Shown piece by piece: positions 22,516 to 30,640 of a stretch of DNA of 34,300 nucleotides. The position numbers were made by a program, and so were the translations under genes. This stretch comes from Candidatus Uhrbacteria bacterium. Lineage in GTDB: Bacteria > Patescibacteriota > Patescibacteriia > UBA9934. Where the stretch lies: positions 1 to 34,300 of the forward strand of contig CALRHE010000008.1 in NCBI GenBank assembly GCA_943359345.1. Reading direction: 5' to 3'. The notes under the pieces are model-generated. The model did not search any database. It was not told where the DNA came from and saw nothing but the letters and a program-made list of their open reading frames with translations. Within the stretch, counting starts at the first letter, position 1. Each line of letters opens with the position of its first letter.

Positions 22516-23808
22516 TTAGGCTCCTCCTCGGCATTGTTTGACGTATGTAAAATGCATAAAATCTTTGAGACCAGTCCCTTCGCCTAACCATGTGAAGCCG
22601 TGTTTTTTGAAGATATTAATAATTGCAACCGGTATATCCCCGCCGCCTTTTGTGCACTGCGCTTCGCAGCTCGCCGCGGTGACGCAAGCGCAGGCTGTGT
22701 CACTATTACCATCGAGGCAGTTTTTTGGACAGTTAGGATTCTTGTCTGGGTTTATATCTATGGCAATGCCGAAGGCATGGGGCGAGAGTACATTTGGGGC
22801 ATTTTTATTGCAACGCCAGCTAAAAGTGCCACCAGCAGTATCCCTACCAATATCGTAGGCTAGATTAAGCTTGTCAATGGCGTCAAAAACTGCTTGAAAA
22901 TCGTCCGCTGCTTGAACGTTGACTTGATACCTGCGAGAGCCGTGCTCAATGGTGGTGAGTTTTACGGCACCTTGTGATGAGCCATAAGTATTAAGCAAAC
23001 AGTCCTGATAGGGACTTTGGCCGTATAAAGCTCGCCCGCTACCGGTGCAAGTTGCGGAATCAGAGCCTAACAGTGAGAAGAGCGAATTAAGTGGGATTTC
23101 TTTGATTGCCGGAACAGCCAAGGACTGGAAGGTAGTGGTCGCGGGATTAATAATAAAAGCGATATTATAGGCCAATAAGAGCAGAATAACCCCTGCCACT
23201 GCATTGCCAATACGTTTTTTGGCTTGGTCGACTACATGCGTATCGCCCCTAGCGGTAGCATATTGAATGCCGGCGATCATGAGCATGACAACGGCCACGA
23301 GCGTACCAGCGCCTAATAAGTAACTATACAACGCGTTCACATAGGTGCCGAGCAGGTTGCTTTGCTGAATACCATTTATAACCTCATATCCAACCGGTAC
23401 CCAAGTGCCATCTTTTCTTTCTAGCCATTTTCCTGTGGTATTGTCATATTTCAAAAAACCTGGGATGGGTACGTTTAGCTTAGGGAAGAGCGGGTCCCGA
23501 ACGGCCGTAGATTCAGCGGCATTGTTGCAAGTGAAAATTGATTGAACGTGAACAAGTTTGTCTATCGGAAGTTCAGATACCGCCTGGCATCCCTCTTCGC
23601 ATTCAGTTTTATCGAGAAAACCAACAGCAGAAATATCTTGTTGACCATAGGGTCCGTTCAGAATGGGGTAGCCAAGAACTGGATCGTAACTTCTTGGCCA
23701 GGCACAGGTACATGATGACGCGTCGCAACTCTCGGTGTATGTTGCCGCAGAAACAAACTGCGGTGCGGACAAAGCCAGAAATACGATGATGAGAAAAACT
23801 TTCTTCAC
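22516..23808 (-). CDS. type IV secretion pilin-like protein fused to M15 peptidase
   Basis: The product is 430 aa in four parts. There is a signal peptide (1-21), then a Cys-rich outer domain (22-145; CDASSCTCAWPRSYDP, ECEEGC). A VirB2/T4SS-pilin-like double membrane hairpin spans about 150-220 (YLLGAGTLVAVVMLMIAG, then AKKRIGNAVAGVILLLLAYN). A VanY-type M15 peptidase domain spans about 280-424. The zinc motif SPHAFGIAIDINP gives H344 and D351 (SxHxxGxAxD), and FMHF gives H419. M15 enzymes are D-Ala-D-Ala carboxypeptidases or endopeptidases; here the domain would face the wall. A Cys-rich insert (CPKNCLDGNSDTACAC) lies inside the peptidase part. GTG start; GTGA overlaps the upstream stop by 4 bases. 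Confidence 0.82.
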   Translation of the reverse strand: MKKVFLIIVFLALSAPQFVSAATYTESCDASSCTCAWPRSYDPVLGYPILNGPYGQQDISAVGFLDKTECEEGCQAVSELPIDKLVHVQSIFTCNNAAESTAVRDPLFPKLNVPIPGFLKYDNTTGKWLERKDGTWVPVGYEVINGIQQSNLLGTYVNALYSYLLGAGTLVAVVMLMIAGIQYATARGDTHVVDQAKKRIGNAVAGVILLLLAYNIAFIINPATTTFQSLAVPAIKEIPLNSLFSLLGSDSATCTGSGRALYGQSPYQDCLLNTYGSSQGAVKLTTIEHGSRRYQVNVQAADDFQAVFDAIDKLNLAYDIGRDTAGGTFSWRCNKNAPNVLSPHAFGIAIDINPDKNPNCPKNCLDGNSDTACACVTAASCEAQCTKGGGDIPVAIINIFKKHGFTWLGEGTGLKDFMHFTYVKQCRGGA

Positions 23809-24446
23809 AATTGAGTGATTAGATTATCAATCAGCTGGCGAATGTCACGAATAGACATGACTCCAGTATAACGCTCACCATTAATGTAGAGCGTGGGTGT
23901 AGCTGTGATACCGAGGGCCAAACCTTCGTCAAAGCCGCGTTGAACTAGCGGTAAGGTGCTTTGATCTTCAAGACAACGCGTGAAGGGCCGGTCTTTTAAT
24001 TCAAGCTCAGTCGCAATCTCAGTATACAACTCTGGGCCTAATACATCCTGATTGGCCATGAGTAAACTGTGGTATTCCCAGAATTTATCTTGCTCACCGG
24101 CACATTGAGCAGCTACGGCTGCGCTTAAGGCCTGAACATGTTGCGAGGTGTTTGGCATGTCTTTCCAAACAATGCGTACAGCCTCGGCATATTCAGAGCG
24201 TAAAGCAATTAAACTATTTTCAAGCTCGGCACAGCCTTGGCATTGATAATCGCCAAAGTTTACAATCGTGACCGGAGCCGAGGGGGATCCGAGTACTGGA
24301 TCAGCGATAGTCACCGTGGGTTCGGTGATGCCAGTATCATCAGTAAAGAAAATTTTGTCTTTGACGCTTAAGGATGAGGAGAAGAAGAGAATAATAAACA
24401 CGACAATCAGGCTGGCGGTGGTAAGAAAATGCCAAAAGTAGCGCAT
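23805..24446 (-). CDS. DsbA-like thioredoxin-fold protein
   Basis: The product is 213 aa. An N-terminal membrane anchor (about 7-27) leads an extracytoplasmic thioredoxin fold: PVTIVNFGDYQCQGCAE (active-site C69-x-x-C72), an inserted helical domain (CAGEQDKFWEYHSLLMANQ), and ITATPTLYINGERY with the cis-Pro. It likely makes or reshuffles disulfides in secreted proteins; the Cys-rich pilin-peptidase encoded next, with a 4-base overlap, is an obvious candidate client. ATG 24446 (one base after the previous stop) is preferred to a TTG at 24455. Confidence 0.88.
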   Translation of the reverse strand: MRYFWHFLTTASLIVVFIILFFSSSLSVKDKIFFTDDTGITEPTVTIADPVLGSPSAPVTIVNFGDYQCQGCAELENSLIALRSEYAEAVRIVWKDMPNTSQHVQALSAAVAAQCAGEQDKFWEYHSLLMANQDVLGPELYTEIATELELKDRPFTRCLEDQSTLPLVQRGFDEGLALGITATPTLYINGERYTGVMSIRDIRQLIDNLITQL

Positions 24447-24447
24447 A

Positions 24448-25668
24448 CTAATCAAGTTGCATCAGACCGAGTCTACCGATGTTATCGGTGAAGAAGAGCT
24501 GATCGCCATCCGCTGACAAGCTTAAATCAAACATTTGTTGTGGTTGGTCAGGAATAGCCACTAGGTTTATTTTACCAGACGGCAGGTTGATGCTGTATAG
24601 ATAGTCAGGCGAATCGATTAGTGAAGGCGCTGAACCCGCGCCAGCTGGCATTTCAAGCGGTACGGCACAGTAGGCCAAGCTGGCACTCGCAAATACACAT
24701 TTATCAACCGTTGTCTTTAGACCTAGACGCAAACGAGTATCACCCGTGCGATCTCCTTGAGCATCGCCATACCACAGACTAGCCCGATAATCATCGCCAG
24801 CATCAGCAATCGAGTAGAGAATGTTGGCGCCGTCCGGTGACCAGATACTCTTAAAGTTGGAGCCGTTTACAATTAAGACTCCCGTGGCCTCACCATTTTC
24901 TCCGATCAGATAAATTTCGTTTTGACCAAAAGCGCTGCCAGCCGCGCCAGTTTTAGAAAAACCGACAATATTACCATCAGGTGACCAATCTACTTCGACT
25001 AAATTATCGTTGCTACCAAGCGGTGCAATAGCTCGAGCGTTACTCCCATCGGCTGAAGTAATTACGAGCGTGCGGTTGGAGGGGTCGATACCGACACTCT
25101 TGGTGGCAATCTCAGAACTATCGCTCGAGAAAGAAAATTCTTCCCAGTGCGAAGGCAGGCTGTGTTGGAGACCGGTGGTAAAGTCATAAACTATGTTGCT
25201 GCCGTCCGGGAACTCAATTACTGCCGAGGTGGCGCCATTTGAGAAGACAACATTTTCAGCCAAAGGGAAAGTACTCTGGGACAGCAGTACAACGTTGCCG
25301 TCATTATCGATAGTGTAAAACTTACCATCGCGCGGGTCGTAGTAAGCAATTGTGCCGCTACTTGTGAGAGTAGGTTTAAACACACCGGCCGTGGTGAGCA
25401 GGGTGATGGCTGTCAGTCCACCGTTAGCCACGGGCGAAGGTGATAGCCTGCCGTCACCATCGACGTTGGCGTCAGGGTTGTCACTGCCAGGTGTTCCCGT
25501 AGCCGAGCTCGGTAAACCACCGTTGGTATTTACGATTTCATCTTCCGGTATTTGAGGCTTAATGCTTGGGCCACCTTTAAAAATCATTAAATAAATCGCC
25601 AAACCCATGAGACCAGCAGTTAAGATGAGTCCAAGTATTTTTAACAATATCTGTCTACGTTCTGACAT
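24448..25668 (-). CDS. membrane-anchored TolB-like beta-propeller
   Basis: The product is 406 aa. One N-terminal membrane segment (about 9-29), an Asp/Asn/Pro/Gly-rich linker (35-80) and then a WD40-like (PD40) propeller follow. Repeats are visible as ENVVFSNGATSAVIEFPDG, EEFSFSSDSSEIATKS, VEVDWSPDGNIVGFSKTG, FKSIWSPDGANILYSIAD and FDLSLSADGDQLFFTDN. The 'WSPDG' blades are typical of TolB-like proteins that bind partners at the cell surface. It lies 2 bases after the upstream gene and 1 base before the DsbA-like start, so it is part of one operon. The ligand is unknown. Confidence 0.82.
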   Translation of the reverse strand: MSERRQILLKILGLILTAGLMGLAIYLMIFKGGPSIKPQIPEDEIVNTNGGLPSSATGTPGSDNPDANVDGDGRLSPSPVANGGLTAITLLTTAGVFKPTLTSSGTIAYYDPRDGKFYTIDNDGNVVLLSQSTFPLAENVVFSNGATSAVIEFPDGSNIVYDFTTGLQHSLPSHWEEFSFSSDSSEIATKSVGIDPSNRTLVITSADGSNARAIAPLGSNDNLVEVDWSPDGNIVGFSKTGAAGSAFGQNEIYLIGENGEATGVLIVNGSNFKSIWSPDGANILYSIADAGDDYRASLWYGDAQGDRTGDTRLRLGLKTTVDKCVFASASLAYCAVPLEMPAGAGSAPSLIDSPDYLYSINLPSGKINLVAIPDQPQQMFDLSLSADGDQLFFTDNIGRLGLMQLD

Positions 25669-25670
25669 AT

Positions 25671-26561
25671 TTAGAAGCTAAAGAAGTTGGCAAAAGTATG
25701 AAAAGCCGTGCCAGCAAAATATATAATTCCTCCAGTAATCAGGAATGGGAGCAAAATAACAATGGCCATGTTGATAATTCCAAACGGAATTAATAACCAA
25801 AACATGATCGCCTTTAATAAGCCGATCAGACCGGCCGGAGACCTGAGATTGAATCTGGGGAACCAGATATCGAGCATCATCTTCAGGCTTTTTTTTGTTG
25901 TTGCCTCGACTGATTGTCGGATTTCGGCTAAATTTGTGATTTCATCAGGTTGTTGAACGTCTTCGCTCATGGGGAAGATGGTACGTATGGCCTGAATTTG
26001 GTTTTGCGCAAAATCAAGAGCTTCGTCAATGTACAGCAATTCTCCAGGCGCACCAATAACCTCATCGGCAGCACCAAAGAGTTGAATACCCAGAGCGCCG
26101 ACTTCGGTTGCAGCCTTGGTAGCCATCATTTCAAGACCTTTATCGAGCCCGGAGCTTTGGATAAAAGCCCGGGTAGCCTGTTTCGCGGCCCGTGATCGTA
26201 AATCAAGACCAAGCTGATTATTAAGTTGTAGATTTGCCTCATCTAGAGCTGTTTGATTAAGCGATTCGGTGATTTCATCTGTGTCTTCAGCCATTGATCG
26301 GCGGTCAAGGACCAAACCAACATTTTCACCGATTTGGTGAAAGAGTTGGCGTTGTCTGAAGGCCCGCTGATACATTTCCCCAGCCGTAGCCCCAGGGTTA
26401 TTAGCTGTTTTTTGATTGGCTATGTCGGACAGGTTTCCAAGCGATGCGTTTTTTTGCAACGTGCTAGCGTTCCGTTTTCTGAGCTCCTGCATTCGATCAA
26501 TTCTAAAACTAGCTCCAGTATCTACTGGGCGTAAATTTATAGCTGCGGCTCCAGCTGCCAT
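25671..26561 (-). CDS. unknown protein with C-terminal TM pair
   Basis: The product is 296 aa. The first 230 residues are helical and charged, with Gln/Asn/Ala-rich stretches, and have no signal peptide. Two membrane segments end the protein (about 246-268 and 270-290). No family was recognised. As first gene of the envelope operon and driven by a perfect extended -10, it may be a cytoplasmic-face component of the same machine as the pilin, but this rests on position alone. Confidence 0.6.
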   Translation of the reverse strand: MAAGAAAINLRPVDTGASFRIDRMQELRKRNASTLQKNASLGNLSDIANQKTANNPGATAGEMYQRAFRQRQLFHQIGENVGLVLDRRSMAEDTDEITESLNQTALDEANLQLNNQLGLDLRSRAAKQATRAFIQSSGLDKGLEMMATKAATEVGALGIQLFGAADEVIGAPGELLYIDEALDFAQNQIQAIRTIFPMSEDVQQPDEITNLAEIRQSVEATTKKSLKMMLDIWFPRFNLRSPAGLIGLLKAIMFWLLIPFGIINMAIVILLPFLITGGIIYFAGTAFHTFANFFSF

Positions 26562-26578
26562 ACCTTCAAATTATACCA
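26562..26578 (-). promoter_or_regulatory. extended -10 promoter of envelope operon
   Basis: On the minus strand TGgTATAAT (26578-26570) is followed by 8 bases and then ATG 26561, predicting a leaderless message. The box abuts the stop codon of clpC, so there is no terminator between them and read-through is possible. Confidence 0.8.
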
Positions 26579-29065
26579 CTACTTTATTTGAATTGTTCCG
26601 GTTTTAGCAGCCTTGATTTTGTAAATCTTTTTCGACTTTTTTCCGTGTTCTAGCAGGAGTTCGGCCAAGGGTTGTTCAATCTGCTCTTCAACTACGCGGC
26701 GCACATCCCTGGCACCGAATTTTGGGTTGACGGCTTTAATCAGCGTTTGCGCCGCGCCAGATTCGGTTTTGATAAAGTAGCCGCGTTGTTTGAGGCGTTG
26801 GCTGAGTTCGGCGAGGTCACGTTTGATAACTTTGAGTAGGTCTTTCTCGAGTAAACGTTGGAAGACCACCACCCGGTTGATGCGATTCAGGAGTTCGGGC
26901 TTAAAATGATTTTCTAGGAGTGGTCGGAGGTCTAGGGCATTTGGTTGACCAGACTTAGCTCCGCCAAAACCAAGTTCACCACCTTCAAAGCGTTCGCGTC
27001 CGGCGTTGGTTGTAAAAATAATAATTGCATTCCGGAAACTTACCGACTGACCAGTGGCGTCTGTGAGTACGCCGTCATCGAGTACTTGGAGGAGTAAATT
27101 ATGCACATCGGCGTGGGCTTTTTCGAATTCGTCAAACAAAATTACACAATGGGGACGCTGTTTGACGGCGTCGGTGAGTTTAGCCCCTTCTCGGAAGCCC
27201 ACGTAGCCGGGCGGAGAGCCGACAAGTTTGCTGACGGCAAAGCCCTCAGCAAACTCACTCATATCAAGCCTGAGCAGGGCTTTGGCGTCATCGAAAACTT
27301 CTTTGGCCAGGGCTTTGGCTAGCTCGGTTTTTCCAACTCCAGACGGGCCCACGAACAAGAACGACGCTAGTGGCTTACCAGCGCGTGAGATCCCAAGTTG
27401 GGCGCGGCGTACAGCGTCAGCCACGGCCGCGATAGCTTGGGGCTGGGCGATAACATGTTTTTCAAGGCGCACGGGTAAGTCTCGCAGACGTTCAGTGTCA
27501 GTTGTGGAAAGTTTCTCAAGCGGTACGCCAGTTATACGTGAGGCCACGCGTAAAATTAGCTGATCATTAATGACCGTCTCCGTATGTTTGGCGCGCTCAT
27601 TTTTTAGTCGTGCAATATCTGTGTTGAGCTTGTCCTCGGCGGCCTTGCAGCTAATCGCGTCAGGGAAATGTTCTGAGGCTACGGCTGCAGCTTTGTCACG
27701 TTTAATTTTTTCTAGTTCCTCAGTTTTAGTCTTGAGTTGACTCCGCTCATGATCAAGTCGCTTACCCGATTGGGCGGCGGCGCCAGCTTCATCCAGGAGA
27801 TCTATAGCTTTATCTGGGAATTGCTTACCTGGCATGTGTTTTGAGCTCAGCTCGACTATCAGATTAAGCATGCCGGGCGCAAACCTGACGCCATGATGTT
27901 CTTCATAGCGCGGTAAGAGTCCTTTGAGGATATTCAAGGTTTCATTAGCGTTTGGTTCATGAACATGGATTGGCGCAAACCTGCGGGCCAAGGCCGGATC
28001 AAGTTCGATGTGCTTCTTGTATTCGCTCGCAGTCGTAGCCCCGATACACCTTAGTTCACCCCGGGCTAGCGAGGGTTTGAGAATGTTGGCAGCATCAAGC
28101 GAGCCAGTGGTGGCCCCAGCCCCAATGATGGTGTGTAGTTCATCGATAAACAAAATGGCGTTTGGAAGGGCGCGGATATCTTCGAGCACGTCGTTCAAAC
28201 GGCCTTCAAAATCACCGCGATACATGCTGCCGGCAATTAGCGAACCCATGTCGAGGGCAAAAATACGTCGTCCTAGCAAGCTGGCAGGTACGTCACCGCT
28301 CACAATCCGTTTGGCTAAACCTTCAACGATGGCGGTTTTACCTACGCCCGGCTCGCCCAACAGGAGCGGATTATTTTTGGTGCGTCGTGACAAAACTGCG
28401 GCCAGACGATCAATTTCGTGTTCACGTCCAACTAGGATGTCGAGTTTTTTGCAGTGTTCAGGTGCAGTTAATTCGAGCGTAAAAAATTCGAGTGCAGATT
28501 TTTCTTCGGCATGCTCATGTTTGTCATGAATGTCTCCGCAGTCTTCACACGGTTTTAAATTCGGTTTAGTGACTTCATTCGTTTGACGGGTAAAATCAGG
28601 GAACTGAGCTGTAGTTTTGAAGACGGTATTCAAATGTTCGTACAGGGTGTCAGGGCTTACGCTCTGGCCAGTCAAAAACTGGCTGATCTCGGGAGTCCGA
28701 GTTTGCAACAAGCCAAAGAGTAAATGCTCGGTGCCTACATAGCGGTGTTCGTGCAGGCTGGCTGATAATACAGCTTTTTCTACAGCCTTTTTTGAATCTT
28801 CTGACAACAGTGGGGTAGCCCGATCAATAGCGGTGAGTTGGGGCATCTCTGGCACTTCACGCTGGCCAACTAGATTTTTCAGGACTTCACTTGAGAGTCC
28901 GGCTTTGGTCAGAATTTCAGAACCAATCGAACCCTGCTGCAGGCCCAGAGACCATAACAAATGCAGGGGGGAAATAGTTTCACCTCCATTTTCAACTACA
29001 AATACCAGGGCGCGGGTGAGGACGCCTTTCAAATGGTTGGTAAATTTATCCAAGATGTCAGGCAT
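26579..29065 (-). CDS. clpC: ClpC-type AAA+ unfoldase
   Basis: The product is 828 aa and unfolds proteins for ClpP. The N domain (1-150) is followed by a linker with CEDCGDIHDKHEHAEE (C173, C176, H180, H183, H185). AAA1 has GEPGVGKTAIVEGL (237-250) and AILFIDELHTIIGAG. A short middle coiled coil (ERSQLKTKTEELEKIKRDKA) sits before AAA2, which has GPSGVGKTELAKALA and VILFDEFEKAHADVHNLLLQ. The Cys/His-rich linker between the N domain and AAA1 looks like a small metal site and is not in model ClpC. It starts 3 bases after the htpX stop. No clpP is in the window. Confidence 0.93.
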   Translation of the reverse strand: MPDILDKFTNHLKGVLTRALVFVVENGGETISPLHLLWSLGLQQGSIGSEILTKAGLSSEVLKNLVGQREVPEMPQLTAIDRATPLLSEDSKKAVEKAVLSASLHEHRYVGTEHLLFGLLQTRTPEISQFLTGQSVSPDTLYEHLNTVFKTTAQFPDFTRQTNEVTKPNLKPCEDCGDIHDKHEHAEEKSALEFFTLELTAPEHCKKLDILVGREHEIDRLAAVLSRRTKNNPLLLGEPGVGKTAIVEGLAKRIVSGDVPASLLGRRIFALDMGSLIAGSMYRGDFEGRLNDVLEDIRALPNAILFIDELHTIIGAGATTGSLDAANILKPSLARGELRCIGATTASEYKKHIELDPALARRFAPIHVHEPNANETLNILKGLLPRYEEHHGVRFAPGMLNLIVELSSKHMPGKQFPDKAIDLLDEAGAAAQSGKRLDHERSQLKTKTEELEKIKRDKAAAVASEHFPDAISCKAAEDKLNTDIARLKNERAKHTETVINDQLILRVASRITGVPLEKLSTTDTERLRDLPVRLEKHVIAQPQAIAAVADAVRRAQLGISRAGKPLASFLFVGPSGVGKTELAKALAKEVFDDAKALLRLDMSEFAEGFAVSKLVGSPPGYVGFREGAKLTDAVKQRPHCVILFDEFEKAHADVHNLLLQVLDDGVLTDATGQSVSFRNAIIIFTTNAGRERFEGGELGFGGAKSGQPNALDLRPLLENHFKPELLNRINRVVVFQRLLEKDLLKVIKRDLAELSQRLKQRGYFIKTESGAAQTLIKAVNPKFGARDVRRVVEEQIEQPLAELLLEHGKKSKKIYKIKAAKTGTIQIK

Positions 29066-29068
29066 AAA

Positions 29069-29962
29069 CTAGATACCCATATCACGCAGGCGCCGGATAC
29101 GTTCATCAATTGGTGGGTGGGTTGAGAACATACTTGAGAGCGAACTGCGACGGTTACGCTCGCCACCAAAAGGGTTAGCGATGAACAGGTGAGAGGTAGC
29201 GTGGTTAGCCTTTTGCATAGGTCTGGCCGCGAGCGAAATTTTTTCTAGGGCCTGGGCCAGACCTTCAGGATAACGCGTGAGGAGGGCACCGGAGGCGTCG
29301 GCGAGATATTCACGGTTACGCGAAATAGCGAGCTTGAGTAGCTGCGCGAACAGCGGGGATAAGATTGCGAGCACAAGGCCAACGATAGCTAGGATTGCAG
29401 CAGAGTTCCCACGTTCATCACGGCGGCCAAAGTGCATAGTGTGCAGCATGATGTCAGCCAACAACATGATAGCGCCCACGAGCACGACCACAATAGTCAT
29501 GACGCGGATATCGTAATTTTTGACGTGTGACAGTTCGTGCGCAATCACGCCTTCAAGTTCTTGTTTGTCGAGAATGTTGAGGATGCCGGTCGTGAAAGCG
29601 ATTGAAGCATGTTCAGGGTCACGGCCCGTAGCAAAGGCGTTTGGGCTCTCATCTTGGATAATATAAATCGCAGGCACAGGTTGGCCGCTCGCGATGCACA
29701 GGTTTTCCACCAGTCTCCACAACTCAGGGGAGTCTTGTTTTTTGATAGCTTTGGCCCCACTCGAAGCTAAAGCAACTTTATCTGCCAAGAAGTAACTAAT
29801 GAGCGCGTGCACGCTGGCAATGATGGTACCAACGATGATCATGCTCGCCGGGTCAATACCTTGAATGTAACTGTAAAGCGCCGACAAACCGATAATCAGG
29901 CCTGCGACTAGAATGATCAGGAACCAAGTTTTGCGTTTATTGGCGGCAATTTGATCGTACAT
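29069..29962 (-). CDS. htpX: HtpX-like M48 membrane metalloprotease
   Basis: The product is 297 aa. Two N-terminal membrane segments (about 12-33 and 40-60), the zinc motif IAHELSHVKNYD (H142, E143, H146), two more membrane segments and the third ligand in NREYLADASGALLTRYP match HtpX. It degrades damaged membrane proteins. It lies 33 bases after lemA, a very common pairing, and 3 bases before clpC. Confidence 0.95.
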   Translation of the reverse strand: MYDQIAANKRKTWFLIILVAGLIIGLSALYSYIQGIDPASMIIVGTIIASVHALISYFLADKVALASSGAKAIKKQDSPELWRLVENLCIASGQPVPAIYIIQDESPNAFATGRDPEHASIAFTTGILNILDKQELEGVIAHELSHVKNYDIRVMTIVVVLVGAIMLLADIMLHTMHFGRRDERGNSAAILAIVGLVLAILSPLFAQLLKLAISRNREYLADASGALLTRYPEGLAQALEKISLAARPMQKANHATSHLFIANPFGGERNRRSSLSSMFSTHPPIDERIRRLRDMGI

Positions 29963-29995
29963 AGAACAGGAACATCACTATCGCCAGACAGCTCT

Positions 29996-30553
29996 CTAGA
30001 ACTGCACCTGCGGCACGGCGTTGGCTACTTCAGGAGCGTCGTAGAAATCGAAGATTTTGAACCCTAGCAGGCCAGCCATAAGATTGGTTGGAAAGGTCTG
30101 AACAGCGATATTGAATTTGCGTACTAGACCGTTGTAAAAACGGCGTGAAGCTTGAATTTTGTCCTCAGCATCAACCAACTCGGTTTGTAGGTGAGCAAAG
30201 TTAGTTGAGGCCTTTAGGTCGGGATAAGCTTCAGCCACTGCAAATAATGATTTCAGAGTTTGTGACAACTGATTTTCTGCCAGGGCGTGGTCATGGGGCG
30301 TGGCTGCCGACATAGCAGCGGTGCGCGCTTCAGTAACCTTAGTAAAGACGCCTTCCTCGTGCTGGGCGTAACCCTTGACGGTGTTAATTAAATTGGGGAT
30401 AAGATCGTAACGTCGGTTGAGCTGAACTTCAATATCTGACCAGCCTTCTTCAACGCGTGTGCGGCCGCGGATTAACATGTTGTAAATACCGATGACCCAG
30501 ATAAGGATCAGAGCAGCGATACCGAGCAGGACCAAGCCAATTATTGTGGCCAT
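29996..30553 (-). CDS. lemA: LemA family protein
   Basis: The product is 185 aa. There is one N-terminal membrane segment (about 3-24), then the family hallmarks RVEEGWSDIEVQLNRRYDLI, LIPNLINTVKGYAQHEE, and FNIAVQTFPTNLMAGLLGF near the end. The rest is helical. Its function is not settled, but it is often paired with HtpX, as here. It is divergent from the phosphohexomutase gene; TGTAAC 9 bases before the ATG is a weak -10 candidate. Confidence 0.93.
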   Translation of the reverse strand: MATIIGLVLLGIAALILIWVIGIYNMLIRGRTRVEEGWSDIEVQLNRRYDLIPNLINTVKGYAQHEEGVFTKVTEARTAAMSAATPHDHALAENQLSQTLKSLFAVAEAYPDLKASTNFAHLQTELVDAEDKIQASRRFYNGLVRKFNIAVQTFPTNLMAGLLGFKIFDFYDAPEVANAVPQVQF

Positions 30554-30640
30554 AAGACAGAGGTTACAATCTTTGCTAAGCTAAGCGTACGTTCTATACT
30601 TTGAGATGTCAAAGTGATAATTGAGTATTTTGGCTAAGCT
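30554..30640. promoter_or_regulatory. divergent promoter region lemA / phosphohexomutase
   Basis: Rightward, TATTTT at 30626-30631 lies 9 bases before ATG 30641. Leftward, TGTAAC (30568-30563 on minus) is 9 bases before the lemA ATG. Between them is a small inverted repeat CTTTGA-GATG-TCAAAG (30599-30614). Confidence 0.4.

Noticed and set aside
22505-22591. Longer N-terminus for RadA
   Set aside because: It overlaps the pilin-peptidase gene and precedes the conserved zinc finger start.
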